From NCBI RefSeq assembly GCF_023336755.1, contig NZ_JALZWP010000005.1, positions 124,001 to 188,000 of the forward strand: DNA of 64,000 nucleotides, read 5' to 3'. Each line of letters begins with the position of its first letter. Position 1 is the first letter of the stretch. Position numbers and translations under genes: made by a program. This document shows, one piece after another, positions 27,533-38,306 of the stretch. The stretch is from Roseinatronobacter domitianus (GTDB lineage: Bacteria; Pseudomonadota; Alphaproteobacteria; Rhodobacterales; Rhodobacteraceae). The notes below the pieces were generated by a model. That model was not told where the DNA came from and did not search any database. It was given only the letters and a program-made list of their open reading frames with translations.

Positions 27533-27742
27533 ATGAGCATCAATTCAGAAACCGACATCGCGGCGGATTTGCAGATCGGGCCAACCGAAAATGGTATGGT
27601 CCGCATCTATGTGGCCGGGAACGGCGTTGAACTTCCGATGGATTTCGATCCCGACGAAGCCGACGAAATTGCCGAGGAATTGCGCGTGGCAGCGCAGGCC
27701 GCACGCGGCTTGGGCGGCGCCCCAAAAGGCCGCAAGGGCTAA
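27533..27742 (+). CDS. small conserved acidic protein (possibly DUF6324)
   Basis: 69 residues from the ATG at 27533 with GGGCAG upstream. It is acidic, without membrane segment or signal: MSINSETDIAADLQIGPTEN, a short beta region (MVRIYVAGNGVELPMDF), then a helix rich in D, E and A and a basic Gly/Lys tail. I associate this pattern with a small Rhodobacteraceae family (DUF6324) from memory only. It is convergent with the lipoprotein gene (13 bases between stops). Function unknown. Confidence 0.7.
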   Translation: MSINSETDIAADLQIGPTENGMVRIYVAGNGVELPMDFDPDEADEIAEELRVAAQAARGLGGAPKGRKG

Positions 27743-27755
27743 GCCTCGCGTTGCG

Positions 27756-28103
27756 TCAGATCAGCATGATCCGCGCGACGCCGGTCACCGGCTGGTAGTT
27801 GCACCGCACTTCCAGCCGGGTTCCGTTGCGCGCAACCTGCAACATCACATCGCGTTCCGGCGCACCATCCGCGCCCATCACGTCGCGCGCGCTGGCCACG
27901 CCCAGCACATCCAGACCCCGCTCACGTCCTGCTGCGGTGCAAGCCGCTTCGGCCCCGGCCATGCCGGCGGCCGGTGTGGCAGGGGTTGCGCCGGGGGCCG
28001 GAACGATTGGCATGGGGCGCGGAATCGCGGTCAGGGTGCAGGCACCAAGGCTGGCTGCGGCAAGAAGCAGGGTGACAACACGCAGGCTGCGGGGCAAAGA
28101 CAT
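27756..28103 (-). CDS. small lipoprotein of unknown function
   Basis: 115 residues from the ATG at 28103. The signal peptide ends in the lipobox LGAC (Cys21), followed by a Pro/Ala-rich linker and a small C-terminal domain (EAACTAAGRERGLDVLGVAS ... RCNYQPVTGVARIML). One Cys pair may form a disulfide. It lies 13 bases after recN on the same strand. The longer frame up to 28238 would run into recN and has no signal. Function not recognised. Confidence 0.75.
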   Translation of the reverse strand: MSLPRSLRVVTLLLAAASLGACTLTAIPRPMPIVPAPGATPATPAAGMAGAEAACTAAGRERGLDVLGVASARDVMGADGAPERDVMLQVARNGTRLEVRCNYQPVTGVARIMLI

Positions 28104-28116
28104 GGCGAACCTCTTG

Positions 28117-29772
28117 TTAACTTTGGGGCACCGCAGATAGCAGGTCTTCCGCCGCCGCACGCGCCGCATCTGTGACCTTATCACCCGATAACATGCGCGC
28201 AATCTCTTGCACCCGCGCTTCGGCGGAAAGTGGCACAACGCGCGACAGGGTCTGCCCGTCCGTCACACTTTTCTCGACCCGCCAATGGTGGGCGCCCAAT
28301 GCCGCGACCTGCGGCGAATGTGTGACCACCAACACCTGAGCGCCTTCGGCAAGCGCGCGCAGACGCCGCCCCACGGCATTGGCGGTGGCCCCGCCCACGC
28401 CCCGGTCGATTTCGTCAAAGATCATGGTCATGCCGGGTTGGCCCCGCGTCAGGCACACTTTCAGCGCCAGCAGGAAGCGCGACAATTCCCCGCCCGAAGC
28501 AATTTTCGACAGCGCCCCTTTCGGAGCGCCGGGGTTGGTCGCGACCTCGAACGTCACGGCGTCCCAGCCTTCTGGCCCGGCATCGGATCGGGTGATCGCG
28601 GTGGAAAACTGCGCGCGCTCCATCTTCAAGGGGGCCAGCTCGCCCGCCATCTCTGCATCAAGCCGGGCAGCAGACTGCGCGCGCGCGTCGGAAACCGTGG
28701 CGGCGGCGCTGTCATACGCGCTTTGTGCATCGCTGACAGCTTGCGCCAGCGATGCCATATCGCGGGCAGAATTGTCCAGCCGGTCAAGTCGCGCGCGCAG
28801 ATCATCTGCAAAACCGCTCAGGTCATCGGGCAACACACCATGTTTGCGCGCCAGCCCGCGAATGGCGAACAGCCGGTCCTCCAACTGCTCCAGCGCGCCG
28901 GGGTGAAACTCCAGCGCGTCCATGCAGGCGGCGACGGTCATTTGCGCTTCGCCCAGGGCGTCCATCGCGCGCGACAGCGCATCCAGCGCCGGGTCCAAAC
29001 GCCCTTCGACCGCGTCGGCCACGTCTTCCAGCCAGCGAGTGGCATCGCCCACCAGACGCTCGGCCCCGTCATCCGACAGGGCGGTCGCAGCGCGTGCGAT
29101 ATCGGCGCAGACCTTCTCTGCCTGCTGCATCAGACGGCGTTGCGCATCAAGCTGCGCCTCTTCACCCGGTTCAGGGGCCAGCACGTCCAGCTCGGCCACG
29201 GCGTGGCGCAAAAACTCCTCTTCCGCCTGCACCGACTGCATCTGGCTTTCAGCCTGTGTTTGCGCCTTGCGCGCCTTGGCCAAAGCCGACCACGCCGCGC
29301 GCAACGGCCCAAGGTCCAGCCCCGCGAACGCATCCAGCAGGTCACGATGCACGCGCGGGTTCAACAAACCCCGGTCATCCTGTTGCCCGTGCAGTTCAAC
29401 AAGCGTCTCGGACAGTGCGCGCAGCACCTCGCCAGACACGCGGCGGTCATTCACCCAACCGGTCTTGCGCCCATCGCGCGTGTTGACCCGGCGCAACAGC
29501 AACGTGTCACCCGATGGCAAGCCCGCCTCGGCAAGGATGGCATGGGCCGGATGGTCTGGCGCCAGCACGAATTCGGCAATCACCTCGCCCTGCGCCGCCC
29601 CTTGCCGCACCAGTTCCGCGCGGCCACGCCAGCCCAGAACGAACCCAAGCGAATCAAGCAGAATGGATTTTCCGGCACCGGTTTCGCCGGTCAGCACGTT
29701 CAACCCCGGCTGGAAAGTGAGTTCCAGGTGGTCGATGATCAGAACATCGCGGATGTCTAGCGACACTAACAT
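28117..29772 (-). CDS. recN: DNA repair protein RecN
   Basis: An SMC-like ATPase for double-strand break repair. Walker A GETGAGKSILLDSL near residues 30-43, two coiled-coil arms (about 150-370), the ABC signature ASGGELSRFLLALK and Walker B TMIFDEIDRGVGG. 551 residues is normal. It follows bamD by 37 bases; bamD-recN adjacency after lpxC is common in relatives. Confidence 0.96.
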   Translation of the reverse strand: MLVSLDIRDVLIIDHLELTFQPGLNVLTGETGAGKSILLDSLGFVLGWRGRAELVRQGAAQGEVIAEFVLAPDHPAHAILAEAGLPSGDTLLLRRVNTRDGRKTGWVNDRRVSGEVLRALSETLVELHGQQDDRGLLNPRVHRDLLDAFAGLDLGPLRAAWSALAKARKAQTQAESQMQSVQAEEEFLRHAVAELDVLAPEPGEEAQLDAQRRLMQQAEKVCADIARAATALSDDGAERLVGDATRWLEDVADAVEGRLDPALDALSRAMDALGEAQMTVAACMDALEFHPGALEQLEDRLFAIRGLARKHGVLPDDLSGFADDLRARLDRLDNSARDMASLAQAVSDAQSAYDSAAATVSDARAQSAARLDAEMAGELAPLKMERAQFSTAITRSDAGPEGWDAVTFEVATNPGAPKGALSKIASGGELSRFLLALKVCLTRGQPGMTMIFDEIDRGVGGATANAVGRRLRALAEGAQVLVVTHSPQVAALGAHHWRVEKSVTDGQTLSRVVPLSAEARVQEIARMLSGDKVTDAARAAAEDLLSAVPQS

Positions 29773-29809
29773 GGGTGCGGTCAGCCCAGCCGCGCAACTT
29801 GCTGCGCGG

Positions 29810-30652
29810 TCAGAGCCATCTCCCCAGAACCGATTGCCGATAAATAGCCTGCAACCAGCCTTCGCCTTGCGCCTCTGGCGACAAGCCCTGCCCTGTCAGC
29901 AGCGCGAAACTTTCCTCATAGAAGGGGTTGGCTTCGAAATTGTAACCAAGCACTGCGCCCGCCGTTTGCGCTTCGTCACGCAAGCCCAGCGACAGATACG
30001 CTTCGACCAGACGGTGCAAGGCTTCGGGTGTATGGGTGGAGGTTTGGAAATCCTCTACCACCACGCGGAACCGGTTGATCGCAGCTTTGTAATTGCCCCG
30101 CTTCAAGTAGTAGCGGCCGATCTCCATTTCCTTGGCGGCCAGATGGTCAAAAGCCAGCTCGAACTTCAACACGGCAGAGCGCGCGTAATCGGTGTCGGGA
30201 TACTCCTCGATCACGCGGCGCAAATGTTGCAACGCCTGAAAGGTCAGACCCTGATCGCGCCCCACTTCGTCGATCTGATCGTAGAAGGACAATGCCAACA
30301 GATAGGCGGCATAGGGCGCGTCTTTGTCACCCGGATAGGTGTCAAGGAACCGCTGCGCGGCGGCCCGGCTATCTTCGTATTCGCGGGCGCGATGATGCGC
30401 AAATGCTTGCATGATAAGCGCGCGACGCGACCATTCGGTATAGGGGTAAAGACGTTCTATTTCCTTGAAATAGCGCAACGAGTCGGCAGACCGGCGCGAA
30501 GTTTCAAGTTCATATTCGCCGCGCTTGTAAATCTCCTCGGCAGAGAAACCCGCGAGGGATTCGTCGGGTGCGTCTTCGGGCGCACACGCGGAAAGCAGCG
30601 CAACAATGGCGCATGTCAGCCCAAAACGCAGAAATCCACGACCAGCGATCAT
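29810..30652 (-). CDS. bamD: outer membrane assembly lipoprotein BamD
   Basis: The essential lipoprotein partner of BamA. Signal peptide with lipobox LSAC (Cys22), then five tetratricopeptide-like repeats (about residues 35-250, for example SADSLRYFKEIERLYPYTEW and RAAAQRFLDTYPGDKDAPYA). 280 residues. It lies between lpxC and recN, so envelope genes continue here. Confidence 0.94.
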   Translation of the reverse strand: MIAGRGFLRFGLTCAIVALLSACAPEDAPDESLAGFSAEEIYKRGEYELETSRRSADSLRYFKEIERLYPYTEWSRRALIMQAFAHHRAREYEDSRAAAQRFLDTYPGDKDAPYAAYLLALSFYDQIDEVGRDQGLTFQALQHLRRVIEEYPDTDYARSAVLKFELAFDHLAAKEMEIGRYYLKRGNYKAAINRFRVVVEDFQTSTHTPEALHRLVEAYLSLGLRDEAQTAGAVLGYNFEANPFYEESFALLTGQGLSPEAQGEGWLQAIYRQSVLGRWL

Positions 30653-30749
30653 GTCGGCAGCACCCTATCCCGTCAGCATCATTGAAGGTCGTAGCACATA
30701 AAAAACAGGTGCGCAAAACGCCTTTTAACCTTGTCGGCCCCGGTTCAGC

Positions 30750-31661
30750 TTAAGCTGTAAGCGGCAGGTCGCGCAAGCTGGTTCCTGCGCCGGGCAGTCG
30801 CGCCTGCAAGCGGTCATCGCAAGGCTCAATGCGGTAGTTCCGTGGGTCAGCCAAAAGCGTCCGCAGCAACAAGCCGGTCAAGGCGTGGCCCGCACGCTCA
30901 CCTTCGTAATGCGCCAGCAGCGGGCGGCCCAGCACATACAGGTCGCCCATGGCGTCCAGCATCTTGTGGCGCACGGGCTCATCACGGCGGCGCAAACCGC
31001 CGGGGCTAAGCACCTGTCCATCGTCGAACACCACAGCGTTGTCCAGAGTGCCGCCAAGGGCAAGGCCATTGGCCTGCATCATCTCGACATCGCCACGCAT
31101 GCAGAACGTGCGGCAATCGCTCAGCTCGCGCAGGAAGGTTCCGTTACGCAGCTCCATGCTGGCAGATTGATGCCCAATGGCCGGGTCGGCAAAATCGATA
31201 TCGAAGGACATGCGGAATTCCGCGGACGGGCGCAGCGTTGCGCGCGCATCACCGCGCTTGACCGACACGTCCCGCAGCACGCGCAGAACGGTTACCGGCA
31301 CAGTGCTTTCCGTCAGGCCCGCTTCCAGAATGCGGCGCACAAATGGGGCAGCACTCCCATCCAGGATAGGCACTTCCGGGCCGTCAATCTCGATCCGCGC
31401 ATTATGCACACCACAGCCGTGCAGCGCGGCCAACAAATGCTCGACAGTGCGCACTTCATGACCATCATCATTGCGCAGAATGGTGCACAGGCTGGCCTCG
31501 ACCCAGTTTTCAGGGTCTACGGCAATGGTGCCGCCAAGATCGGTCCGAACAAAGCACAAGCCGGCATTCGCAGCCGCCGGACGCACGATCATGCGAACGG
31601 GTTTGCCGCCATGCAGGCCAATGCCATTGATCGCGATATCCCGTGCAACGGTTCTTTGCAT
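30750..31661 (-). CDS. lpxC: UDP-3-O-acyl-N-acetylglucosamine deacetylase
   Basis: A zinc deacetylase for the committed step of lipid A synthesis. Zinc ligands are in TVEHLLAALHGCG and in the late HKMLDAMGD motif. 303 residues from the ATG at 31661, with GGTGG upstream; a GTG at 31670 is the alternative. It follows ftsZ after a terminator, so it probably has its own promoter in 31662-31828. Confidence 0.96.
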   Translation of the reverse strand: MQRTVARDIAINGIGLHGGKPVRMIVRPAAANAGLCFVRTDLGGTIAVDPENWVEASLCTILRNDDGHEVRTVEHLLAALHGCGVHNARIEIDGPEVPILDGSAAPFVRRILEAGLTESTVPVTVLRVLRDVSVKRGDARATLRPSAEFRMSFDIDFADPAIGHQSASMELRNGTFLRELSDCRTFCMRGDVEMMQANGLALGGTLDNAVVFDDGQVLSPGGLRRRDEPVRHKMLDAMGDLYVLGRPLLAHYEGERAGHALTGLLLRTLLADPRNYRIEPCDDRLQARLPGAGTSLRDLPLTA

Positions 31662-31828
31662 TTTTACCACCTACGCCTGTGACCTCTGCGGGCCTGTTTA
31701 CGCGTTCGTAATATTGTAAGGGCATCATTCGCAATTCACAGATTGTGACCCAATGTAACAACCTGCATCAGGAGCGGCGGAAATCCGCACATATTGAAAA
31801 CGCGCGATTAACCCTATGATATTAAATG
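31662..31828 (-). promoter_or_regulatory. leader/promoter region of lpxC
   Basis: An AT-richer stretch between the ftsZ terminator and lpxC, large enough for a promoter and leader. I see no clear sigma-70 box pair or hairpin that would allow a precise call. No gene of plausible quality lies within it. Confidence 0.35.
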
Positions 31829-31850
31829 AAAAAGGCCGGAAGAACCGGCC
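31829..31850 (-). terminator. Rho-independent terminator after ftsZ
   Basis: A 6-bp GGCCGG/CCGGCC stem with a 5-base loop (31834-31850) is followed on the minus strand by TTTTT. It lies 35 bases after the ftsZ stop, so it separates the division cluster from lpxC. Confidence 0.8.
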
Positions 31851-31885
31851 CATTCCAATTTAACAATGTGATCGTAATTTGTGTC

Positions 31886-33598
31886 TCAATTCGCCTGACG
31901 ACGCAAGAATGCCGGAATTTCGATACGATCATCGGGATGCCCGCGCTCGGCTTCCTCTTCATAAGAGGGTGCATGCTGGGCCGGATGGCGCGCGGTTGCC
32001 GCGTGGCTGTCATGCGATTGCCCGGCCATACGGCTGATGAACGACCCAATCCCGAACCGGCCCGCCTTTTCGGCTTCTGGCTGTGGCGCAGGTGCTGAAC
32101 GGCTGGCGGCTGGCGCAGTGCGGCTGGGAAAAGACGGGGCTGCGGGGCGCGCATAGCCGCCACGGCTTTCCGGTGCTTTCTGAACAGCTTGTTGCAGACG
32201 TGCCAAGGTTTCCGGCGAGGGCGTGCCGGGCGCGGCGCGGCGCGGCGCCGTGAACCCGGACGGGCCAGACTGTTCATGCGCAACCTGTGCCGGTTCCTCG
32301 AACACCTCGTCCAGGTCGAAACGCTCTTCGGCCATATGCTGCGGCTGTTGCGCGGCAGGCTGGCCGCCAAAGCGCGAGCGTTGCGGCTCTGGCGCATAGG
32401 CGCGTTGTGGCGCCGACAGTTGCTGCGGCTGGTAGGCCGCCGCTTGATCATGCGCGGGGGCCGCGTGCTCGGACGCGAACAAATTGGGCTGTTCCGGTTC
32501 GGCTTGCGGCGCAGGACGCTGTTCGGGCTGTGGCGCACGGGCAACAGGTTCTGCCATGCGCAGCGGTTGCGCAGCAGGACGATCCATGAACGCTGCGGTT
32601 TCGCGCGGCGCTTCGACCTTGTGATCTGCTTCAACATCGATGCCGGTTGCAACAACGGAAACGCGGATCATGCCTTCCATGGACGGATCAAGCGTGGAAC
32701 CGACGATGATATTCGCCTCGGGGTCCACTTTTTCGCGGATGCGGTTTGCGGCATCGTCCAATTCGAACAGCGTCAGGTCGTGCCCGCCGGTGATGTTGAT
32801 AAGAACACCGCGTGCGCCGTTCAGGCTGATTTCGTCCAGAAGCGGGTTGGCAATGGCCTTTTCAGCGGCTTGCACCGCACGATCCTCGCCGGAGGCTTCG
32901 CCGGTGCCCATCATGGCTTTGCCCATTTCGTCCATCACGGCGCGAACATCGGCAAAATCAAGGTTAATCAGGCCCGGGCGCACCATCAGGTCCGTCACGC
33001 CCTTGACACCCTGATACAGGACGTCATCGGCCATGGCGAAGGCTTCGGTGAAGGTGGTGCGCTCATTCGCCAGCCGGAACAGGTTCTGGTTTGGGATGAT
33101 GATAAGAGTATCGACAACCTTCTGAAGCGCGTCGATCCCTTCTTCTGCCTGGCGCATGCGCTTGGCGCCTTCGAACTGGAATGGCTTGGTCACGACACCC
33201 ACGGTCAGCACACCCAATTCGCGCGCGGCCTGCGCGATGATCGGGGCAGCGCCCGTGCCAGTGCCGCCACCCATACCGGCTGTGATAAAGCACATATGTG
33301 CCCCGGCCAGATGGTCGATGATCTCTTCTATGGTTTCTTCGGCGGCAGCCGACCCGACCGACGGACGCGCGCCGGCGCCCAGCCCTTCGGTGATCTTGAC
33401 ACCCATCTGGATGCGGCCCTGCGCGCGGTTTTGCTGCAATGCCTGCGCGTCGGTATTTGCCACGACGAAATCAACGCCTTCGAGGCTTTGCTCAATCATA
33501 TTATTGACAGCATTGCCGCCCGCGCCGCCCACACCGAACACGGTGATCCGTGGGGCCAGTTCGTTGCGCTGCTCTGTCTGCACGAAATTCAATGCCAT
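31886..33598 (-). CDS. ftsZ: cell division protein FtsZ
   Basis: The tubulin-like GTPase that forms the division ring. The N-terminal core carries the tubulin signature [13 protein letters not shown] long Pro/Gln/Ala-rich linker (about residues 320-550) is typical of alphaproteobacteria and makes the protein 570 residues. The conserved C-terminal peptide [10 protein letters not shown] binds FtsA and other partners. The ATG is at 33598. A 185-base gap to ftsA leaves room for its own promoter. Confidence 0.98.
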   Translation of the reverse strand: MALNFVQTEQRNELAPRITVFGVGGAGGNAVNNMIEQSLEGVDFVVANTDAQALQQNRAQGRIQMGVKITEGLGAGARPSVGSAAAEETIEEIIDHLAGAHMCFITAGMGGGTGTGAAPIIAQAARELGVLTVGVVTKPFQFEGAKRMRQAEEGIDALQKVVDTLIIIPNQNLFRLANERTTFTEAFAMADDVLYQGVKGVTDLMVRPGLINLDFADVRAVMDEMGKAMMGTGEASGEDRAVQAAEKAIANPLLDEISLNGARGVLINITGGHDLTLFELDDAANRIREKVDPEANIIVGSTLDPSMEGMIRVSVVATGIDVEADHKVEAPRETAAFMDRPAAQPLRMAEPVARAPQPEQRPAPQAEPEQPNLFASEHAAPAHDQAAAYQPQQLSAPQRAYAPEPQRSRFGGQPAAQQPQHMAEERFDLDEVFEEPAQVAHEQSGPSGFTAPRRAAPGTPSPETLARLQQAVQKAPESRGGYARPAAPSFPSRTAPAASRSAPAPQPEAEKAGRFGIGSFISRMAGQSHDSHAATARHPAQHAPSYEEEAERGHPDDRIEIPAFLRRQAN

Positions 33599-33783
33599 TG
33601 CCTACTCCGCCTCTTTTTATACAGCGCAATACAGATAACCCTGCGCGCCGAATTTGCCGATTTTTATTGAATCCTACAGGTCTTGCCTGCGGAGGTCATT
33701 AAAAAAGTCACGTTTTCCCACCAAATCTGCACTGATCTTGTTGTAAAACTGCCGCATTTCCACAGCAACCGTATATCTAGCGG

Positions 33784-35118
33784 CTACCAGTTGTCCCGGA
33801 ACCACTTGACAGCGCGTTTCAACGAGCGCGCCGGGTAGCTCTGGATGGGCAGGTCGAAATCCCACCACTCGTCTTGCGGATGTGTGGCCAGCACGCAGAG
33901 GCCGACCGCACTGGAAAAGGCCGGGCCAGATGCGGCTTGCGGCAGGCCGCGCACGCGCACCGGGCGGCCAAGGCGCACCTGCTGGCCAAAAATCCGCGCG
34001 GCCAATCCGTCCAGCCCCGGCACTTGCGCCGCGCCCCCGGTCAGAACAACCTGCTGGCTTGGCAGATGGCTGAACCCGGCGGCATCCAGACGCGCGCGCA
34101 GATGCTCGAGTATCTCCTCGATCCTTGGACGCATGATGCCGATAAGCTCTGATCGGCTGATGGTGCGGCGATCCTTGTCCCAATCGCCGGTATTGGACCC
34201 GATCTCGATCATCTCGCGGTCATCCATGGATGTGGCCTGAACCCCGCCATGAATGGTTTTCAGCCGCTCGGCGGTCGCGAAATCAACCTGCAAGCCCTGG
34301 CTGATGTCGGATGTCACCAATGCGCCCCCCATGCGGACACTGTCGGCGTAGATCATGTGTTTCTTCATGAAGATAGACACGCCCGACACGCCCGCGCCAA
34401 GGTCAATGCAAGCCGCGCCCAGTTCCTGCTCATCCTCGACCAGCGCAGACATGCCGGTGGCATAGGCGCTGGCAGACACGCCCGCAACTTCCACGTCGCA
34501 GCGGCGCAGACAGTTGCAAATGTCGCGGACCAGCGCCGTGTCGATTGTTACCATATGCATATCACAGGACAACGCGCGACCCGACTGGCCGCGCGGGTCC
34601 GACAGCCCGCTGCGATGGTCGAGTGCGAAATTGATGGGTTGCGCGTGCAGGACGTCGCGCCCGCGGCCGATATCGGGCATGTCGCAATTCGCCATGACCT
34701 GCGCAATGTCATCCTCTGTCACCGTGGCCCCGTCGATCGCCACCTCGCCCGCCAGCCCATAGGAGCGCGGCGCGCCGCCCGACAGGCAGACGATGACATG
34801 ATCGACACGCATCCGCGCCATTTTCTGCGCCGCCTGAAGCGCCGTGCGCACCGCGCTTTCGGTTTCCGCCATGGCGGCAATTTCGCCAAAGCGCACGCCG
34901 CAAGATTGCGTGGTGCCGGCCCCGATAACACGGAACCCGGCCTGCCCAGCCATGTTGCCGATACCCGGAGTTTTGCGTGCATCGCCTTGTTCCAGCTTCA
35001 GAACCAGAGCCGCCACCTTGTAGCTGCCGATGTCGATCACGCCGATCACGCCGCGCTGGATGGCAGCCCGCCGCATTTGGCGCATGGCGCGTTGAGACGC
35101 GTAAGGGTCGGGTATCAC
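33784..35118 (-). CDS. ftsA: cell division protein FtsA
   Basis: The actin-like membrane anchor for FtsZ. Actin-fold motifs GVIDIGSYKVAALV, CIDLGAGVSGVSIF and VLTGGAAQVPGL are present. The C-terminal helix SLKRAVKWFRDNW is the membrane-targeting amphipathic peptide. 444 residues, with the start a GTG at 35118 that overlaps the ftsQ stop (GTGA). Confidence 0.97.
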   Translation of the reverse strand: MIPDPYASQRAMRQMRRAAIQRGVIGVIDIGSYKVAALVLKLEQGDARKTPGIGNMAGQAGFRVIGAGTTQSCGVRFGEIAAMAETESAVRTALQAAQKMARMRVDHVIVCLSGGAPRSYGLAGEVAIDGATVTEDDIAQVMANCDMPDIGRGRDVLHAQPINFALDHRSGLSDPRGQSGRALSCDMHMVTIDTALVRDICNCLRRCDVEVAGVSASAYATGMSALVEDEQELGAACIDLGAGVSGVSIFMKKHMIYADSVRMGGALVTSDISQGLQVDFATAERLKTIHGGVQATSMDDREMIEIGSNTGDWDKDRRTISRSELIGIMRPRIEEILEHLRARLDAAGFSHLPSQQVVLTGGAAQVPGLDGLAARIFGQQVRLGRPVRVRGLPQAASGPAFSSAVGLCVLATHPQDEWWDFDLPIQSYPARSLKRAVKWFRDNW

Positions 35119-36293
35119 TGCAAAGCCTCCGATTGATTGCCGCGGATCGCGCGCAAAGTTTCCAGCGCGCCGGGGCTGACGTTCAGGACAGGACGGTAAG
35201 GGTTACGCAAATCGACGGACAACACGTCGCGCGCCAAAAGATCTTGAGCCTGATTCAGCGCCAGCACACGCTCCAGCGCCTGCATGGCGCCCTCTTCAGG
35301 CAAGCGAATGCGTTGATCGCGGTCCAGCACCACGTCCCAGCGCCGCGCACCGACCCGCACCAGTCCCCGCAGACGGTCTCCCAAGGGAAGTGCGGCATCC
35401 AGCAGCGCCAACGCCTCGCGCACATGGGTTTGCGCGCCAACACCCGCCAGCAAGGGCAGGTCCGGCAGGGGCGCATCTGGTGCCAGAAGCGCCACGCGAT
35501 GGCCTTCTATATCCAGAAGCTGCATCTCGCGCCCCGAATGCCACAAGGCAACGGGCGCGCGCTCACGCACGGTGACAAACATCTTGCCATCGGCTCCAAG
35601 GCGCAACGCGGCTTCCTCTACGGAATCGTAGCTTTCAATTTCAGCGCGCAAGGCCGGCAGGTCCAGCCGGAAAGACGAGCTTGGCAGTTCCTCGGCAAGA
35701 CGCGCTCTGATCGAGCGGTCCAGTTCGGGCGCGACAGGCGAGATCGTGACATCGGACACCATGAATTCGGGACGGTCGACAACTGCGGAATAAGCCGCCT
35801 GCCCCCATGCGACAAGCTGCGCGCGGTTCTGTGCATTGGCCAGAAGCAGCGCGCAAACGCCCAGCACCAACGCCAGCGGAAGGCCGCGTGTCAGCGCCGC
35901 GCGGTAGAACGGCGTCAGCCAGATGCGTTGCAGCCGGTAAGACAAGCGCGCCCGCCGTGATTGCGCCGCAGAAACCGGCTTGCGGGGCGCGGGTCGGGGC
36001 ATCGGCTGTGCCCTTGCCATCCAAGCCTCACGCGCTGCCTCGGAGGGCGCCGGCGACGTGGCCCTAGCAATTTCCGCGAAATCACCCTGCGATGCGCTGT
36101 CGGGTCTGCTGTCCGGTGTCGGTCCAGCAGAGATCACAGGCTGGACCACAGGTTCCGGGCACAGATCAAGAATGTCTTCGGATGCGTATTCTTCGGCCCG
36201 CGTGGCCCCAAGATGGTCCCAGAAGCTTTGCTCATTCGCTTGCGCCGAAACCGGCGCGCTGCCAAAATCCGTGTCATCCCTTACCGGTCGCAT
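35115..36293 (-). CDS. ftsQ: cell division protein FtsQ
   Basis: An inner-membrane divisome protein. A long cytoplasmic N-terminal region (residues 1-120, acidic then rich in Pro/Arg) precedes one membrane helix (about 138-158, [17 protein letters not shown]). A POTRA domain follows (starting about 180, [17 protein letters not shown]) and then the FtsQ/DivIB domain. The ATG at 36293 lies inside the 3' end of ddl (13-base overlap). The cytoplasmic tail is longer than in E. coli but usual for this group. Confidence 0.94.
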   Translation of the reverse strand: MRPVRDDTDFGSAPVSAQANEQSFWDHLGATRAEEYASEDILDLCPEPVVQPVISAGPTPDSRPDSASQGDFAEIARATSPAPSEAAREAWMARAQPMPRPAPRKPVSAAQSRRARLSYRLQRIWLTPFYRAALTRGLPLALVLGVCALLLANAQNRAQLVAWGQAAYSAVVDRPEFMVSDVTISPVAPELDRSIRARLAEELPSSSFRLDLPALRAEIESYDSVEEAALRLGADGKMFVTVRERAPVALWHSGREMQLLDIEGHRVALLAPDAPLPDLPLLAGVGAQTHVREALALLDAALPLGDRLRGLVRVGARRWDVVLDRDQRIRLPEEGAMQALERVLALNQAQDLLARDVLSVDLRNPYRPVLNVSPGALETLRAIRGNQSEALQ

Positions 36294-37195
36294 GACGCAT
36301 CCTCGACCAGCAAACGGCACAGGTCCACAAAGGCAATCCCGCTATGCGCCGCCTGTTCGGGCACAAGCGAGGTTGGCGTCATACCCGGCTGGGTGTTGGT
36401 TTCCAGCAGGATCAACCCATCCAGACCCTTGCATTCGTCCCACCGAAAATCGGTGCGGCTAATGCCCTGACACCCCAGAACATTGTGGGCGCGCAGCGCA
36501 TAGTCCAGACAGGCGTCGAATATGTCGGTCGGAATATCCGCTGGCAGCACATGGCGCGACCCGCCGGGCTTGTATTTGGCGTCGTAATCATACCAGCCAT
36601 CGGTCAGGATATCGGTCACGGTCAGCGCCCGGTCCCCCAAAACGGTCGTGGTCAACTCGCGCCCCGGCGCGAAGGCTTCGACCATCACCTCTGCGGGCAT
36701 GTCATTGGACAGGCGCGGCGGCGTGTTCGCGCCCTCTTGCACCAGATACACCCCAACGGACGAGCCTTCATTATTGGGTTTGACCACATAGGGGGGCGGC
36801 AGCACATGCGCCGCCATCACCTCGGCCTTGGTTGCAATGTGGCTGTTGACCACGGGCAGGCCAGCACTGACATAGGCGGCCTTGGCACGCGCCTTGTCCA
36901 TCGCCAAGGCAGAGGCCAGAACGCCGGAATGGGTGTAGGGAATGCGCAGCCATTCCAGAATGCCCTGAACGCAGCCATCCTCGCCAAAGCGGCCATGCAG
37001 GGCGTTGAAGACCACGTCTGGCGCAATCTCTATCAGGCGCTGCGCGACATCGCCGCGCGCGTCCAGTTCGATCACCTCGAATCCCGCCACCCGTAGCGCC
37101 TTGGCGCATTCATGCCCTGACGACAGCGACACCTCTCGTTCAACCGAGAGTCCGCCTTTCAGAACACATATACGGGGGGCTGCCCTGCTCGACAT
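36281..37195 (-). CDS. ddl: D-alanine--D-alanine ligase
   Basis: An ATP-grasp ligase making the D-Ala-D-Ala end of the peptidoglycan stem. Contains [42 protein letters not shown] and the final [13 protein letters not shown] metal/ATP motif. 304 residues from the ATG at 37195; the frame also opens with TTG at 37201. Lies between murB and ftsQ. Confidence 0.96.
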   Translation of the reverse strand: MSSRAAPRICVLKGGLSVEREVSLSSGHECAKALRVAGFEVIELDARGDVAQRLIEIAPDVVFNALHGRFGEDGCVQGILEWLRIPYTHSGVLASALAMDKARAKAAYVSAGLPVVNSHIATKAEVMAAHVLPPPYVVKPNNEGSSVGVYLVQEGANTPPRLSNDMPAEVMVEAFAPGRELTTTVLGDRALTVTDILTDGWYDYDAKYKPGGSRHVLPADIPTDIFDACLDYALRAHNVLGCQGISRTDFRWDECKGLDGLILLETNTQPGMTPTSLVPEQAAHSGIAFVDLCRLLVEDASCDR

Positions 37196-37234
37196 GCCCA
37201 ATTCCGTTGCCTGTTATGCCCTGTTTTCAGAGCG

Positions 37235-38203
37235 TTATTCTGCCCCTGCCCCGTTTGTTTGCAACGGTGGCAAGTCTGCTGATGGGCCTTGTTCGCCCAC
37301 ACGCATAATTTCCCAGTGTAGCGAATGGCCGCTGCTTTGGAAAACCCTTTTTCGCACTTCTTCACCCAAGGCTTCCAGTTCCGTGGCGGATGCGCCACCG
37401 GTGTTGACCAGAAAGTTCGGATGTTTGGGCGACATTTGCGCGCCGCCAAGCCTTGCGCCGCGCAATCCTGCGTCGTCAATCACCTTCCACGCTTTCAGCG
37501 CGTGGCTGTCATCCGCTTGGCCGGTCGAGGAAAACCCCGCCGGGTTGCGAAAGGTCGAGCCCGCGCTGCGGTCCTTGGTCGGTTGCGTGGCATCGCGCTT
37601 GGCGAGTTGGTCTTCCATCTGCGCATGAAGCGCTGCCGGGTCACCCCTCGGCGCATGGAAGCGTGCAGAGGTGACGACCATGCCCTCGGGCAGGTCGGAT
37701 TGACGGTAAGCTAGGTTCAATGCTTCCGCCGGGATGACATGGCGTGCACCCGCGCGATCGATCGCGGTTATGTCGATCAGGTGGTCTTTGACATAAGACC
37801 CGTAACACCCCGCATTCATCCGCACGGCCCCACCGATGCTGCCGGGAATGGTGCGCAGGAAGGTCAGATCGCGCCCGGCATCCGCCGCTTTGCGGGCAAC
37901 ATGGGCGTCGAGCGCTGCGGCCCCTGCGGTGATATGCTCGGCCACGTCGATGCTGTTGAACTCCCGCCCCAGCCGGATGACCACCGCCCGAATACCGCCA
38001 TCCCGCACGATAAGGTTCGAGCCGACACCCATGGGGAAGACGGGGATGCTTGGGTCAAGCTGGCGCAGGAAACCCGACAAATCATCTTCATCCGCAGGCT
38101 GAAACAACCAATCCGCAGGCCCACCCACGCGCAGCCATGTCAGGCTGTCGAGCGGTCGGTTGGGGGTGAGTTGGCCCCGTATGGTGATCTGGTCGGGTTG
38201 CAT
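37235..38203 (-). CDS. murB: UDP-N-acetylenolpyruvoylglucosamine reductase
   Basis: A FAD enzyme that reduces enolpyruvyl-UDP-GlcNAc to UDP-MurNAc. FAD-binding motifs [24 protein letters not shown] and GIPGS-like [18 protein letters not shown]; late [12 protein letters not shown] active-site Ser region and Glu-containing C-terminus. 322 residues from the ATG at 38203. The frame stays open to 38467 but that stretch is low-complexity and crosses a dispersed repeat and the next gene. The murG-murC genes that normally precede it are missing here. Confidence 0.95.
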   Translation of the reverse strand: MQPDQITIRGQLTPNRPLDSLTWLRVGGPADWLFQPADEDDLSGFLRQLDPSIPVFPMGVGSNLIVRDGGIRAVVIRLGREFNSIDVAEHITAGAAALDAHVARKAADAGRDLTFLRTIPGSIGGAVRMNAGCYGSYVKDHLIDITAIDRAGARHVIPAEALNLAYRQSDLPEGMVVTSARFHAPRGDPAALHAQMEDQLAKRDATQPTKDRSAGSTFRNPAGFSSTGQADDSHALKAWKVIDDAGLRGARLGGAQMSPKHPNFLVNTGGASATELEALGEEVRKRVFQSSGHSLHWEIMRVGEQGPSADLPPLQTNGAGAE

Positions 38204-38283
38204 ATGGCTGGGGTAGCGCAGGTTGCGGGGGGTGTCCAGATATGCGGGGCGGTCGCTTTGTGGTCGAGCGGCGGGAGGGTGAG

Positions 38284-38301
38284 TATTTGGGGCAAGATGA
38301 A
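38284..38301 (-). repeat. dispersed intergenic repeat, copy 1
   Basis: The minus strand reads TTCATCTTGCCCCAAATA. Nearly the same word, with one extra C, occurs at 53125-53143 on the plus strand. Both copies sit in short intergenic gaps close to a stop or start codon. I associate the CTTGCCCCAAATA core with intergenic repeats in Rhodobacteraceae genomes, from memory. Confidence 0.5.
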
Positions 38302-38306
38302 GGGGG

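Noticed and set aside
28207-29760. 517-codon open frame on the plus strand
   Set aside because: It lies fully antisense to recN, whose motifs are intact. High GC content makes long antisense frames common here.
31822-32655. 277-codon minus-strand frame overlapping the ftsZ 3' half
   Set aside because: Same strand but a different frame from ftsZ. The translation is low-complexity R/P/S and is explained by the repetitive ftsZ linker.
32189-33670. 493-codon open frame on the plus strand
   Set aside because: Antisense to ftsZ. No family resemblance and no ribosome binding site of note.
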